A DNA stretch of 52,682 bases, from positions 1 through 52,682 of the forward strand of contig CALVSQ010000004.1 in assembly GCA_944359085.1 (NCBI GenBank), written 5' to 3'. This document shows positions 44,109 through 52,664 of the stretch, in pieces; the stretch's first letter is position 1, and the number at the start of each line of letters is the position of its first letter. Source of the stretch: an uncultured Bacilli bacterium. Its GTDB lineage: Bacteria; Bacillota_I; Bacilli_A; RF39; UBA660. The translations under genes and the position numbers were made by a program. Below the pieces are notes generated by a model. That model was not told the DNA's origin, did not search any database, and worked only from the letters and a program-made list of their open reading frames with translations.

Positions 44109-44610
44109 TTTTTCCCTCCTTTGTAAGTTCTTTTAATTTTTTGATTGCTCTATGATATTTAGAGAGAGTAGTAGTTAATTTTAAATCTAAAATCTTAGCA
44201 ATCTCATAAAATTTAAATCCATTCATAGCATGTAAGATAACAATACTTCTTTCGTCGTCATTTAAATTATTTAGTAAATATTCTATCAATATTTTATCAT
44301 CGTGATTAGGTTTAGATATAAATTCAATTTCATCAACATTAATTGTTTTTTTATTACTTTTAATTTTATTATAGGCAATATTTTTAGTAATTGTTAAAAT
44401 CCAAGCCATTGGTTTATTTTGATTTTGATATTTAAAAGCATTGTGATAGATCGTGATAAATACATCTTGTGTAACATCTAAAGCATCTTCGTTGTTTTTT
44501 AAAATACTAAGAGCAAAGCTATAAATATTATTATTAATTAAGTTATATAGTTCATTAAATGCTTCAATATCGTTCATTGCAATTCGTTCTAAGTAGTTGC
44601 TAACTTCCAT
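44101..44610 (-). CDS. ECF-type RNA polymerase sigma factor
   Basis: 169 residues. Sigma region 2 has FNELYNLINNNIYSFALSIL and DALDVTQDVFITIYHNAFKY, then AWILTITKNIAYNKIKSN. Region 4 has LNDDERSIVILHAMNGFKFYEIA and a helix-turn-helix KLTTTLSKYHRAIKKLKEL. Size and layout are those of small ECF sigma factors. The downstream RsgI-like anti-sigma gene overlaps it by 8 bases, so the two are coupled. GAGAGGAG precedes the ATG. It probably controls an envelope-stress regulon and may also drive its own transcription. Confidence 0.92.
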   Translation of the reverse strand: MEVSNYLERIAMNDIEAFNELYNLINNNIYSFALSILKNNEDALDVTQDVFITIYHNAFKYQNQNKPMAWILTITKNIAYNKIKSNKKTINVDEIEFISKPNHDDKILIEYLLNNLNDDERSIVILHAMNGFKFYEIAKILDLKLTTTLSKYHRAIKKLKELTKEGKNE

Positions 44611-44672
44611 TTTTTTACTCCTCTCAATATAATAACAATTATGAGTATTATTTTATTGCATAATTTTTTTAA

Positions 44673-44701
44673 AATATATCATATTTTTTTTAATTAGTCA
44701 A
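44673..44701 (-). promoter_or_regulatory. Promoter of the sigma/anti-sigma operon
   Basis: Minus strand TTGACT (44701-44696), 17-bp spacer ending TGA, TATATT (44678-44673). It is sigma-A-like and divergent from the marR promoter. Confidence 0.65.
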
Positions 44702-44709
44702 AAATAGTA

Positions 44710-44738
44710 TTGACATTAAATTTATAATTACATATAAT
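44710..44738 (+). promoter_or_regulatory. Promoter of the marR-ABC operon
   Basis: TTGACA (44710-44715), 17-bp spacer, TATAAT (44733-44738). Confidence 0.85.
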
Positions 44739-44759
44739 TATATAGCGTGCTATATAATT
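44736..44759 (+). promoter_or_regulatory. Perfect palindromic operator, probably for the MarR protein
   Basis: AATTATATAGC-GT-GCTATATAATT, with 11-bp arms and a 2-bp centre, overlapping the end of the -10 and the start of transcription. Size and place fit a MarR dimer site giving autorepression of the operon. Confidence 0.8.
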
Positions 44760-44771
44760 GGAGATGATTAA

Positions 44772-45200
44772 ATGGATCGACATATTGGTTTTTATTTTAA
44801 AAAAATTTTTCAGATAATGGAAAAAAATATGAATAAAAAATTAGAAAAAATTGATTTAACTAATAGTCAAGCGAGTATATTAATTTATTTATATAAAAAT
44901 AAAGAAATAGTTAATCAAAGGGATATTGAAAAAAAGTTTGATTTAACCAATCCGACAGTCAATGGCATATTAAATAGATTAGAAAATAAAGGTTTTATCA
45001 AACGTACTATTAGTATGAAAGATGCTAGAAATAAAGAAATTCATTTAACAGAAAAGAGTATATCTTTAATAAATGAAATGCGAAATGAAGCAAAACAATT
45101 AGAAAAAGAATTAATAGCAGGCATATCAAAAGAAGAATTAAATATTTTTAAAGAAGTTTTAAAAAAAGTATTTAATAATTTACAAGGAGGAATAAAATGA
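44772..45200 (+). CDS. MarR family transcriptional regulator
   Basis: 142 residues. Its winged helix has LTNSQASILIYLYKN, VNQRDIEKKFDLTNPTVNGI, LNRLENKGFIKR and a wing with SMKDARNKEIHLTEK. N- and C-terminal helices would form the dimer. It is the first gene of an operon with two ABC exporter genes (4-base overlap with the next) and sits behind a perfect palindrome, so it most likely represses the operon and is released by a ligand or drug. GGAGATGATT precedes the ATG. Confidence 0.93.
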   Translation: MDRHIGFYFKKIFQIMEKNMNKKLEKIDLTNSQASILIYLYKNKEIVNQRDIEKKFDLTNPTVNGILNRLENKGFIKRTISMKDARNKEIHLTEKSISLINEMRNEAKQLEKELIAGISKEELNIFKEVLKKVFNNLQGGIK

Positions 45201-47377
45201 AACATATATTAAAAACATTAAAAAAGTATATTTTTCAAATAATACTAGTATTTGTATTACTTTTTATGCAAGCAATGTGTGATTTAAGTTTACCAGAATA
45301 TACTTCTGATATAGTAAATATTGGTATTCAACAAAGTGGTATTGAATCTTCAGTTCCTGAAGTAATTAGAGAAAGTGAATATGAAAAATTATTGTTGTTT
45401 GTAAATAATGAAGATAAAGAAATTATCAATAGTAACTATACTTTAATAACAAAAGATGATACACAGTATTTAGAAAAATATCCATTATTAAATGAAGAAA
45501 ATTTATATGTTTTAACTGGTGATGATGAGTTAAATGATATAATGACTTTACCGATTATAATGGTATATAGTTTTTCTAATAATACAATTGAAATACCAGA
45601 ATTAAATATTCCAGATGGTATGACTATTTTTGATGTCTTAAAAAATATGGATGAAGAGACACATAGTCAATTTTTAAATAAATTAAAAGAGAATTATTCT
45701 AATGAAAAGGTTAGTTTATTAGAACAAATGGCTACAGTTTATTTAAAAAACGAATATACCGAAATAGGTATTGATGTATCTAATTTACAAATTAGTTATA
45801 TTGCTAAAACAGGAGTTAAAATGTTAGCTGTTGCTTTAGCTGCTATGGTATTAACTATCGTAACAGTATTTTTATCAAGTCGTATTGCAGCTTTCTTTAG
45901 TAGAGATTTAAGAAGTCAAGTAGTTAATAAAGTTATGACTTATTCAAATAAAGAATTTGAAAGTTTTTCAACAGCTTCTTTAATTACTAGAAGCACTAAT
46001 GATATTCAACAAGTTCAAATGTTAGTTGTTATGTTACTTAGAATAGTATTCTTTGCCCCAATTATGGGAATAGGTGCTTTAACTAAAGTTAGTGGTAATG
46101 AAATGAGTTGGATAATCGGTTTAGCTGTATTAGTAATTATAAGCTTTGTAATTATATTATTTAGTATTGCTATGCCTAAATTTAATAAAGTTCAAAAGTT
46201 AATTGATAGAGTAAATTTAGTAGCTAGAGAAATCTTATCAGGTATTCAAGTTATAAGAGCTTTTGGTACTGAAAAACATGAAGAAGAAAGATTTGATAAA
46301 GCCAATAAAGATTTAATGAAAGTAAATTTATTTGTAAATAGAACAATGACAATTATGATGCCAACAATGATGTTTATTATGAATGGTGTTAGTGTTTTAA
46401 TCGTTTGGGTAGGTGCTAGTAAAATAGATGCTGGTACAATTCAAGTTGGTACTTTGTTAGCATTTATTACTTATACTATGCAAATAATTATGTCATTCTT
46501 AATGATTTCAATGGTTTCTATTATGGTTCCACGTGCATTTGTTTCAATGGAAAGAATAGGGGAAGTATTAGATAAAGATACTTCAATCAAACAAAAAGAT
46601 AAATGCTTAAAATTTAATAATAATTTAAAAGGTACAGTTGAATTTAAAGATGTTTATTTTAGATATCCAGATGCTGAAGAAGATGTTTTACAAAATATCA
46701 GTTTCAAAGCAACTAAAGGAACAACAACAGCATTTATCGGTTCAACTGGTTCAGGTAAATCAACTTTAATTAATTTAATCCCAAGATTTTTTGATGTTAC
46801 AGGTGGTAAAATTTTAATTGATGGAATTGATATAAGAGATGCTAATATCAAAGAATTAAGAGATAAAATTGGTTATGTACCACAAAAAGGAATATTGTTT
46901 ACTGGTACTATTGAATCTAATATTGGTTTTGGATTACACAAAAAAGATGATGAAGTAATTAAAAAAGCAGCTAAAATAAGTCAAGCTGAAGAATTTATTA
47001 ATGATAAAAAAGATAAATATGAAAGTGCTATATCACAAGGTGGTACTAATGTATCAGGTGGTCAAAGACAAAGATTAGCAATTGCAAGAGCTATTGCAAC
47101 AGATCCAGAAATATATATTTTTGATGATAGTTTTTCAGCATTAGATTATAAAACAGATGCTAAATTAAGAAAAGAATTAAATAAAGTAACTAAAGATTCT
47201 ACTATATTTATTGTTGCTCAAAGAATAAGTACTGTTATGAATGCTGATCAAATTATTGTTTTAGATAAAGGTCATATAGTAGGAATTGGTAAACATAAAG
47301 ATTTATTGAAAAACTGTGATATTTATAAAGAAATAGCTTACTCACAATTATCAAAGGAGGAGTTAGAAAATGAATAG
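45197..47377 (+). CDS. ABC exporter half-transporter, degenerate-site subunit
   Basis: 726 residues. TM1 (about 12-30) is followed by an enlarged loop of about 165 residues, predicted extracytoplasmic, before TM2 (about 205); most exporters have a short loop here. After the six-helix domain comes an ATPase domain with Walker A GSTGSGKST, Q-loop VPQKG, a canonical signature VSGGQRQRL, Walker B IFDDSFSALD with Asp in place of the catalytic Glu, and the switch AQRIST with Gln for His. This is the noncanonical half of a heterodimeric exporter. It overlaps marR (4 bases) and the next gene (8 bases). Confidence 0.92.
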   Translation: MKHILKTLKKYIFQIILVFVLLFMQAMCDLSLPEYTSDIVNIGIQQSGIESSVPEVIRESEYEKLLLFVNNEDKEIINSNYTLITKDDTQYLEKYPLLNEENLYVLTGDDELNDIMTLPIIMVYSFSNNTIEIPELNIPDGMTIFDVLKNMDEETHSQFLNKLKENYSNEKVSLLEQMATVYLKNEYTEIGIDVSNLQISYIAKTGVKMLAVALAAMVLTIVTVFLSSRIAAFFSRDLRSQVVNKVMTYSNKEFESFSTASLITRSTNDIQQVQMLVVMLLRIVFFAPIMGIGALTKVSGNEMSWIIGLAVLVIISFVIILFSIAMPKFNKVQKLIDRVNLVAREILSGIQVIRAFGTEKHEEERFDKANKDLMKVNLFVNRTMTIMMPTMMFIMNGVSVLIVWVGASKIDAGTIQVGTLLAFITYTMQIIMSFLMISMVSIMVPRAFVSMERIGEVLDKDTSIKQKDKCLKFNNNLKGTVEFKDVYFRYPDAEEDVLQNISFKATKGTTTAFIGSTGSGKSTLINLIPRFFDVTGGKILIDGIDIRDANIKELRDKIGYVPQKGILFTGTIESNIGFGLHKKDDEVIKKAAKISQAEEFINDKKDKYESAISQGGTNVSGGQRQRLAIARAIATDPEIYIFDDSFSALDYKTDAKLRKELNKVTKDSTIFIVAQRISTVMNADQIIVLDKGHIVGIGKHKDLLKNCDIYKEIAYSQLSKEELENE

Positions 47378-49169
47378 AGGTCCAGGTGCAATAGGCAGTG
47401 TTGAAAAAGCCAAAGATTTTAAAGGAACATTAAAAAAATTATTCAAAAGTATGAGCAAATATAAAGTACAATTAATAGTTATATTTATATTTGCTGTTGC
47501 TAGTACTATATTTTCAATAGTAGGACCTAAAATATTAGGTAATGCTACAACTGAATTATTTAATGGGATAATAAGTAAATTATCTGGTGGTGCTGGTATT
47601 GATTTTGATAAAATTGCTTCTATTTTAATATTTTTGATAATTTTATATATTATAAGTGCATTATTCTCTTATGTTCAAGGATTTATAATGACGGGTATAA
47701 GTCAAAAATATACATATAATTTAAGAAAAAAAGTATCTATTAAAATAAATAAATTACCTATTTCTTATTTTGATAAGAAAACACATGGTGAAGTTTTATC
47801 TATTATAACTAATGATATTGATACAATGAGTCAAAGTTTAAATCAAAGTGCAACTCAATTGATAACATCTATTACAACTATTATTGGTATATTAGTAATG
47901 ATGTTATCAATAAATGTTACAATGACTATTGTTGCTATATTAATTTTACCAATTGCATCATTTATAACAATGTTTATTGTTAAACATAGTCAAAAATATT
48001 TTGCTAAGCAACAAGAATATTTAGGCCATGTTAATGGTAAAATTGAAGAAATGTATTCTGGTCAAAATGTTATTAAAGTATTTAATGCTGAAAATAAAGT
48101 TTTGAAAGAATTTGAAAAAGATAATACTTATTTAAGTAATGTTGGATGGAAGAGTCAATTTTTCTCTGGGATGATGCATCCAATTATGAATTTTATTGGT
48201 AATTTAGGATATGTGGTAATTGCAATATTAGGTGGATATTTTACTATTTTGGGTAAAATAACAGTTGGTAATATTCAATCATTTATTTCTTATACTAAAA
48301 ACTTTACAAATCCAATTGCTCAATTAGCTCAAGTATCAAATATGATTCAATCAATGATTGCAGCTAGTGAAAGAGTGTTTGAATTCTTAGATCAACCAGA
48401 AGAAAAAGAAGTTAAAAATCCACTTAAAGTAGATAATATTGAAGGAAATGTTACTTTTGATCATGTAAAATTTGGTTATAATGAAGATCAAATAATTATT
48501 AAAGATTTCAGTGCTGATGTTAAAAAAGGACAAAAGATTGCTATAGTAGGACCTACTGGAGCAGGAAAAACAACAATGATTAAATTGCTTATGAGATTTT
48601 ATAATGTTAATGATGGTTCTATATTAGTAGATGGTAAAAATATCAATGATTTTAGAAGAAGTGATTTAAGACATATCTTTGGTATGGTTTTACAAGATAC
48701 TTGGTTGTTTTCAGGAACTATCATGGAAAACTTAAGATATGGTAAATTAGATGCAACTGATGACGAAATAATTGAAGCAGCTAAAAAAGCTCATGTTCAT
48801 CATTTTATTCAAACTTTACCAGATGCATATAATATGGAATTAAATGAAGAAACAAATAATATATCTCAAGGACAAAAACAATTATTAACAATTGCTCGAG
48901 CTATTTTAGCTAATCCTAAAGTATTAATATTAGATGAAGCAACTAGTAGTGTTGATACAAGAACAGAAATATTAATTCAAAAAGCAATGGACGAATTAAT
49001 GAAAGGAAGAACATCTTTCATAATAGCTCATAGATTATCAACTATTAGAGATGCAGATTTAATATTAGTGATGAATAATGGTGATATTGTAGAACAAGGA
49101 AATCATGAAGAATTATTAAAGAAAAATGGTTTCTATGCTAATTTATATAATTCACAATTTGAACAATAA
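47370..49169 (+). CDS. ABC exporter half-transporter, catalytic subunit
   Basis: 599 residues. Six membrane helices precede an ATPase domain with Walker A GPTGAGKTT, Q-loop VLQDTWLFSG, Walker B LILDEATSSVD with the catalytic Glu, and the His switch IAHRLST. Its signature is ISQGQKQLL, not LSGGQ. These features complement the upstream subunit: one composite ATP site is catalytic (this Glu and His with the partner's VSGGQ) and one is degenerate, as in BmrCD or LmrCD. Probable substrates are drugs, lipids or peptides. AAAGGAGGAG precedes the ATG. Confidence 0.93.
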   Translation: MNRGPGAIGSVEKAKDFKGTLKKLFKSMSKYKVQLIVIFIFAVASTIFSIVGPKILGNATTELFNGIISKLSGGAGIDFDKIASILIFLIILYIISALFSYVQGFIMTGISQKYTYNLRKKVSIKINKLPISYFDKKTHGEVLSIITNDIDTMSQSLNQSATQLITSITTIIGILVMMLSINVTMTIVAILILPIASFITMFIVKHSQKYFAKQQEYLGHVNGKIEEMYSGQNVIKVFNAENKVLKEFEKDNTYLSNVGWKSQFFSGMMHPIMNFIGNLGYVVIAILGGYFTILGKITVGNIQSFISYTKNFTNPIAQLAQVSNMIQSMIAASERVFEFLDQPEEKEVKNPLKVDNIEGNVTFDHVKFGYNEDQIIIKDFSADVKKGQKIAIVGPTGAGKTTMIKLLMRFYNVNDGSILVDGKNINDFRRSDLRHIFGMVLQDTWLFSGTIMENLRYGKLDATDDEIIEAAKKAHVHHFIQTLPDAYNMELNEETNNISQGQKQLLTIARAILANPKVLILDEATSSVDTRTEILIQKAMDELMKGRTSFIIAHRLSTIRDADLILVMNNGDIVEQGNHEELLKKNGFYANLYNSQFEQ

Positions 49170-49187
49170 CGTTTGTTATTGTTTTTT
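49162..49187 (+). terminator. Terminator of the marR-ABC operon
   Basis: AACAATAAC (49162-49170), GTTT loop, GTTATTGTT (49175-49183), then T to 49187. It overlaps the stop codon. Confidence 0.85.
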
Positions 49188-49199
49188 ATAATTTACTTA

Positions 49200-49228
49200 T
49201 TGATAAAATATAAAAAATAGGGTATAAT
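49200..49228 (+). promoter_or_regulatory. Promoter of the 49255 gene
   Basis: TTGATA (49200-49205), 17-bp spacer, TATAAT (49223-49228). Confidence 0.7.
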
Positions 49229-49254
49229 GTTTATTAGAATATGAGGGATGAATA

Positions 49255-50634
49255 ATGAAGAAAACAGTTTTATTTTTAATGAATGGTTTTGGAATTGAAC
49301 AATTAAATTCATATAATATATATAGTGCTAATTTGATGCCTAATTTGGATTTTTATACTAAAAATTATTTGTTCACATCTATTGAATCAAAAGCTCATGA
49401 TTTAATTAGTGGATATAGAACTTTTAGTACAGGATCTGATTTACCACTCACTTATTCTTTAATAGATAATTATGTGGATAATTTTAGTAATAATAAAAAT
49501 TTTGATTTTTATTTGAATGGTATTAAACCAGAAAATAAAATTCATTTGTTTTTATCATTAGAAAGTGATAAGTGTTATGATCATTTAAAAGCATTTATAA
49601 AATTTATTAGAACTAAAAAAAATAATCCTATATATATTCATTTGGTTTTAACGGCAAATAATACTAACAATTATAAAACAATTGAAAAAATTATCAATAA
49701 AATTTCATATGATATGAAAGAGTGCAAAATAGGAATGATAGTTGGATTGAATGCATTAAATGCTATTAATTTAACTGCTTTTATGAATTTATATAAAAAC
49801 GAAGTTGGTGAAAAATGGCGCGAAATTACTAAAAAAATAAGTGCTTTAGTAAATGCTAAAACAAAACCTTTTAATGTTAAAGAATTTTATATGAATGAAG
49901 GATTTAAAATAAATAATGATGATAGTTTATTTTTCTTTAATTATGAATATTGTGATTTAACTAATTTTATTAATAATGTAAGTAAAGGATTTAATGTTAA
50001 TTTTTATTCTTTGTTTGGTATAAATGGAATAAAATATACGATGTTTGCTTATCCTAAATCTGGAATTTCAATGCTAAATAGTTTAAATAAGATTGATGCT
50101 AAAGCTTTAATTTTAACTAATAAAGATAGTATTAAATTTTTAAATTATTATTGCTGTGGATTAGAAAACGTTTTATCAGAAAGAATATTTTTTACTAAAA
50201 CAGATAATGGATTAAACCCTAATTTGTTAAAATCAATAATTAAAGATTCGGATTATGATTTAATTATAATTAATTATCAAGTAGATAATGTAGAAAAAGT
50301 TGATGAACTAAAAGACAAATTAAGTAAATTAGATTCTATATTAAAAGTTATTCATGATTTTTGTGTTGAAAAAGAAATATCATTGTTTATTTCTTCATTA
50401 TATGGAATGCAAAAAGAATTAGCTGTGGATAACTTTGTTAAGGCTGTAGTTGATTTTTCGGGTAAAGTTCCATTTATCGTTGTTGACCCAATATTTAATA
50501 AAAGTAATTTTATGGTTACACAAGGTAATATATTTAATTTAGCTGATACTGTTTATACTAATATTAATAATAAATATAATGGTATAGTTTTAATAAGAAA
50601 AAAGGGATATATTACAAAAATGTTAAAAAAATAA
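49255..50634 (+). CDS. Degenerate phosphoglycerate-mutase-like (alkaline phosphatase superfamily) protein
   Basis: 459 residues. The order of motifs follows cofactor-independent phosphoglycerate mutase, but metal ligands are lost. FLMNGFGIEQ aligns with the LDGWG start (Asp replaced by Asn). LMPNLDFY aligns with TPNLD. ISGYRTFSTGSDLP sits where the catalytic Ser is. IIINYQVDNVEKV stands where NPDMVGHTG is expected (His lost), and ISSLYGMQKE where ADHGNAE is expected (Asp and His lost). It is probably not a mutase; a structural or regulatory role is possible. Assignment rests on motif order and is tentative. GAGGGATG precedes the ATG. Confidence 0.5.
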   Translation: MKKTVLFLMNGFGIEQLNSYNIYSANLMPNLDFYTKNYLFTSIESKAHDLISGYRTFSTGSDLPLTYSLIDNYVDNFSNNKNFDFYLNGIKPENKIHLFLSLESDKCYDHLKAFIKFIRTKKNNPIYIHLVLTANNTNNYKTIEKIINKISYDMKECKIGMIVGLNALNAINLTAFMNLYKNEVGEKWREITKKISALVNAKTKPFNVKEFYMNEGFKINNDDSLFFFNYEYCDLTNFINNVSKGFNVNFYSLFGINGIKYTMFAYPKSGISMLNSLNKIDAKALILTNKDSIKFLNYYCCGLENVLSERIFFTKTDNGLNPNLLKSIIKDSDYDLIIINYQVDNVEKVDELKDKLSKLDSILKVIHDFCVEKEISLFISSLYGMQKELAVDNFVKAVVDFSGKVPFIVVDPIFNKSNFMVTQGNIFNLADTVYTNINNKYNGIVLIRKKGYITKMLKK

Positions 50635-50662
50635 TTGACTAATTTAGAAAAAGTACTATAAT
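50635..50662 (+). promoter_or_regulatory. Promoter of the glyS T-box transcript
   Basis: TTGACT (50635-50640), 16-bp spacer, TATAAT (50657-50662). The -35 overlaps the end of the preceding gene. Confidence 0.75.
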
Positions 50663-50667
50663 ATATT

Positions 50668-50790
50668 TATCAATGCGATGACGGAGCTTGGAAACTCTCG
50701 AGCAATATATAAAAAAAGCGATTCTATTAGAATAAATAAGGTGGAACCACGGTAATGCGTCCTTATAGTTTCTAGTAGAATTTTATTATA
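50668..50790 (+). promoter_or_regulatory. Short T-box riboswitch upstream of glyS
   Basis: The T-box core is AAGGTGGAACCACGGTAA (TGGAACC at 50742-50748), with GCGTCCTT closing the antiterminator. The competing terminator pairs ATTCTATTAGAA (50721-50732) with TTCTAGTAGAAT (50770-50781), followed by TTT-ATT. Only about 50 nt lie between the predicted start of transcription and the terminator arm, with a small hairpin GCTTG/CGAGC (50686-50703), so Stem I is far shorter than the usual about 100 nt. The specifier is not certain; GGA (Gly) occurs at 50683-50685 and 50690-50692. Confidence 0.75.
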
Positions 50791-50802
50791 TGGGGGAATA
50801 AT

Positions 50803-51228
50803 ATGAAATATAGAATGCTTTTTTTAATAAAACTTAGTTATTATTTGGAGGGCAAAAAAATAATTTTAAATTCTGAATTATATAGTTTATTTGTTAATTT
50901 TATTTTTGAATGTTCATTTTTAAAAGAACAAATAAAAGTGATTAAAAAAATGATGATTTTAAAAGAAAATAATTTAGAATTTAGTTATGATTCATTTTTA
51001 AAATCTTATAATTATATAAAAGAAAAAATATGTGATGAAAATATGAATTATTTGGGTGTTAAAGATGGATTTTATCAATTATTTACTGAAAAAGAACTAA
51101 AAATTATGAATGATTTAGTATGGTATTTTTATAATTATTATTCTTTATATTTGGATAAATTAAGTAACGGCAAAGAAAAATTACCATACGATTATAGAAA
51201 TAATACAAAAATATATGTTTTATCTTAG
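50803..51228 (+). CDS. Hypothetical protein between T-box and glyS
   Basis: 141 residues, mostly helical, rich in Lys, Tyr, Leu and Phe, with no signal peptide and no motif I recognise. Segments LNSELYSLFVNFIFECSF and LVWYFYNYYSLYLDKL are amphipathic. The ATG has TGGGGGAATA upstream. It is the first gene after the T-box leader and ends 11 bases before glyS, so it is expressed under glycine-tRNA control with it. Its conserved position could mean a translation-linked role, but there is no direct evidence. Confidence 0.55.
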   Translation: MKYRMLFLIKLSYYLEGKKIILNSELYSLFVNFIFECSFLKEQIKVIKKMMILKENNLEFSYDSFLKSYNYIKEKICDENMNYLGVKDGFYQLFTEKELKIMNDLVWYFYNYYSLYLDKLSNGKEKLPYDYRNNTKIYVLS

Positions 51229-51239
51229 GAGGAATATTT

Positions 51240-52601
51240 ATGACAATGGAAAAAATGGTTAATTTATGTAAACAATATGGATTTATATTTCAAGGTAGTG
51301 AAATATATGGTGGTTTGGCTAATACTTGGGATTATGGACCTTTAGGTTCAAGATTAAAAAATAATATTAAAGATGCATGGAGAAAAAGATTTATTCAAGA
51401 AAGAAAAAATAGTTATGAAATAGATGCAGATATTTTAATGCATCCAAGAGTTTGGGAAGCATCTGGACATGTTAGTTCTTTTTCTGATCCATTACTAGAT
51501 TGTAAAGAATGTAAAAGTAGACATAGAGCTGATAATTTGATTGACGATTTTGATGCTAATGCTCATGCTGATGGCATGACTCAAGAAGAAATGATTAATT
51601 ATATCAAAGAACATAAAGTGCCTTGTCCAAAATGTGGCAAATCTAATTTTACAGATATTAGACAATTTAATTTGATGTTTCAAACTTATCGTGGAGTTAC
51701 TAATGATGCTAAATCAGTAGTATATTTAAGACCAGAGAATGCACAAGGAGAATATGTAAATTTCTTAAATGTTCAAAGAAGTATGCGTGCTAAATTGCCT
51801 TTTTCAATTGGTCAAATTGGTAAAGCATTTAGAAATGAAATAACACCAGGTAACTTTACTTTTAGAACAATTGAATTTGAACAAATGGAATTTCAAACAT
51901 TTTGTAAAGAAGGAACTGATTCAGAAATCTATAATTATTTTAAAGAATATGGTAAAAAATTCTTTATGGATTTAGGGTTAAAAGAAGAAGATTTAAGATT
52001 TCATGATCATGAGAAATTAGCGCATTACGCCAAAGAAGCTTGTGATATTGAATATAAATTTCCATTTGGTTGGGGAGAAATAAATGGTACTCATAATAGA
52101 ACTAATTTTGATTTATCTAGACATCAAGAATATAGTGGTGAATCTCAAACTTATTTAGATCCTGATACAAATGAAAAATATATTCCTTATATCATTGAAT
52201 CAACATATGGATTAGATAGAACTTTTTTAGCCGTTATGTTTGCTGCTTATCATGAAGATACTTTAGAAGATGGTACAACTCGTGAAGTTTTAAGTTTATC
52301 TCCTTTCTTAGCACCTTATAAAGTGGCTGTATTACCTTTAATTAAAAAATTACATTCTGCTAAAGCATTAGAAGTTTATGAGAAATTATCTAAACATTTT
52401 ATGACTAATTATGATGAAGCAGGTAATATTGGTAAAAGATATAGAAGAAATGATGTTATTGGTACACCATTTTGTATAACTATTGATGATGAAACAATTA
52501 ATAATAATACAGTTACATTAAGAGATAGAGATACTATGGAACAAATAACTATTAGTTTAGATGAAGTTGTTGACTATGTTAATGAAAGACTAAAATTTTA
52601 A
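51240..52601 (+). CDS. glyS: Glycine-tRNA ligase, homodimeric type
   Basis: A 453-residue class IIa synthetase of the alpha2 type (not the alpha/beta form). The N-terminal GFIFQGSEIYGGLANTWDYG and PLGSRLKNNI are followed by a Cys pair set (CKECKSRHRAD and CPKCGKSNF) that may hold zinc. Motif 2 is GKAFRNEITPGNFTFRT with EFEQMEFQTF, then YLRPENAQGEY and motif 3 ESTYGLDRTFLA. The C-terminal anticodon-binding domain has APYKVAVLPL and GKRYRRNDVIGTPFCITID. AGGAGG (51227-51232) is well placed for the ATG at 51240. Confidence 0.97.
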   Translation: MTMEKMVNLCKQYGFIFQGSEIYGGLANTWDYGPLGSRLKNNIKDAWRKRFIQERKNSYEIDADILMHPRVWEASGHVSSFSDPLLDCKECKSRHRADNLIDDFDANAHADGMTQEEMINYIKEHKVPCPKCGKSNFTDIRQFNLMFQTYRGVTNDAKSVVYLRPENAQGEYVNFLNVQRSMRAKLPFSIGQIGKAFRNEITPGNFTFRTIEFEQMEFQTFCKEGTDSEIYNYFKEYGKKFFMDLGLKEEDLRFHDHEKLAHYAKEACDIEYKFPFGWGEINGTHNRTNFDLSRHQEYSGESQTYLDPDTNEKYIPYIIESTYGLDRTFLAVMFAAYHEDTLEDGTTREVLSLSPFLAPYKVAVLPLIKKLHSAKALEVYEKLSKHFMTNYDEAGNIGKRYRRNDVIGTPFCITIDDETINNNTVTLRDRDTMEQITISLDEVVDYVNERLKF

Positions 52602-52611
52602 TATTTTAGTC

Positions 52612-52640
52612 AGACTGTTGACAAAGTCAATGGTCTTTTC
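52612..52640 (+). terminator. Terminator after glyS
   Basis: AGAC-TG-TTGAC (52612-52622), AAA loop, GTCAA-TG-GTCT (52626-52636), with an internal TG/TG mismatch, then TTT. Confidence 0.75.
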
Positions 52641-52658
52641 TTTTTTTAAAAAATGTTG

Positions 52659-52664
52659 TATAAT
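52659..52664 (+). promoter_or_regulatory. Possible -10 box for a gene beyond the window
   Basis: TATAAT near the window end, with no clear -35 in the T-rich stretch before it. The 52602-52682 tail holds no other feature that can be supported. Confidence 0.3.

Noticed and set aside
50803-51228. Possible Avd-like accessory protein
   Set aside because: Size and helical content fit loosely, but there is no motif support, and it is 35 kb from the cassettes under a T-box.
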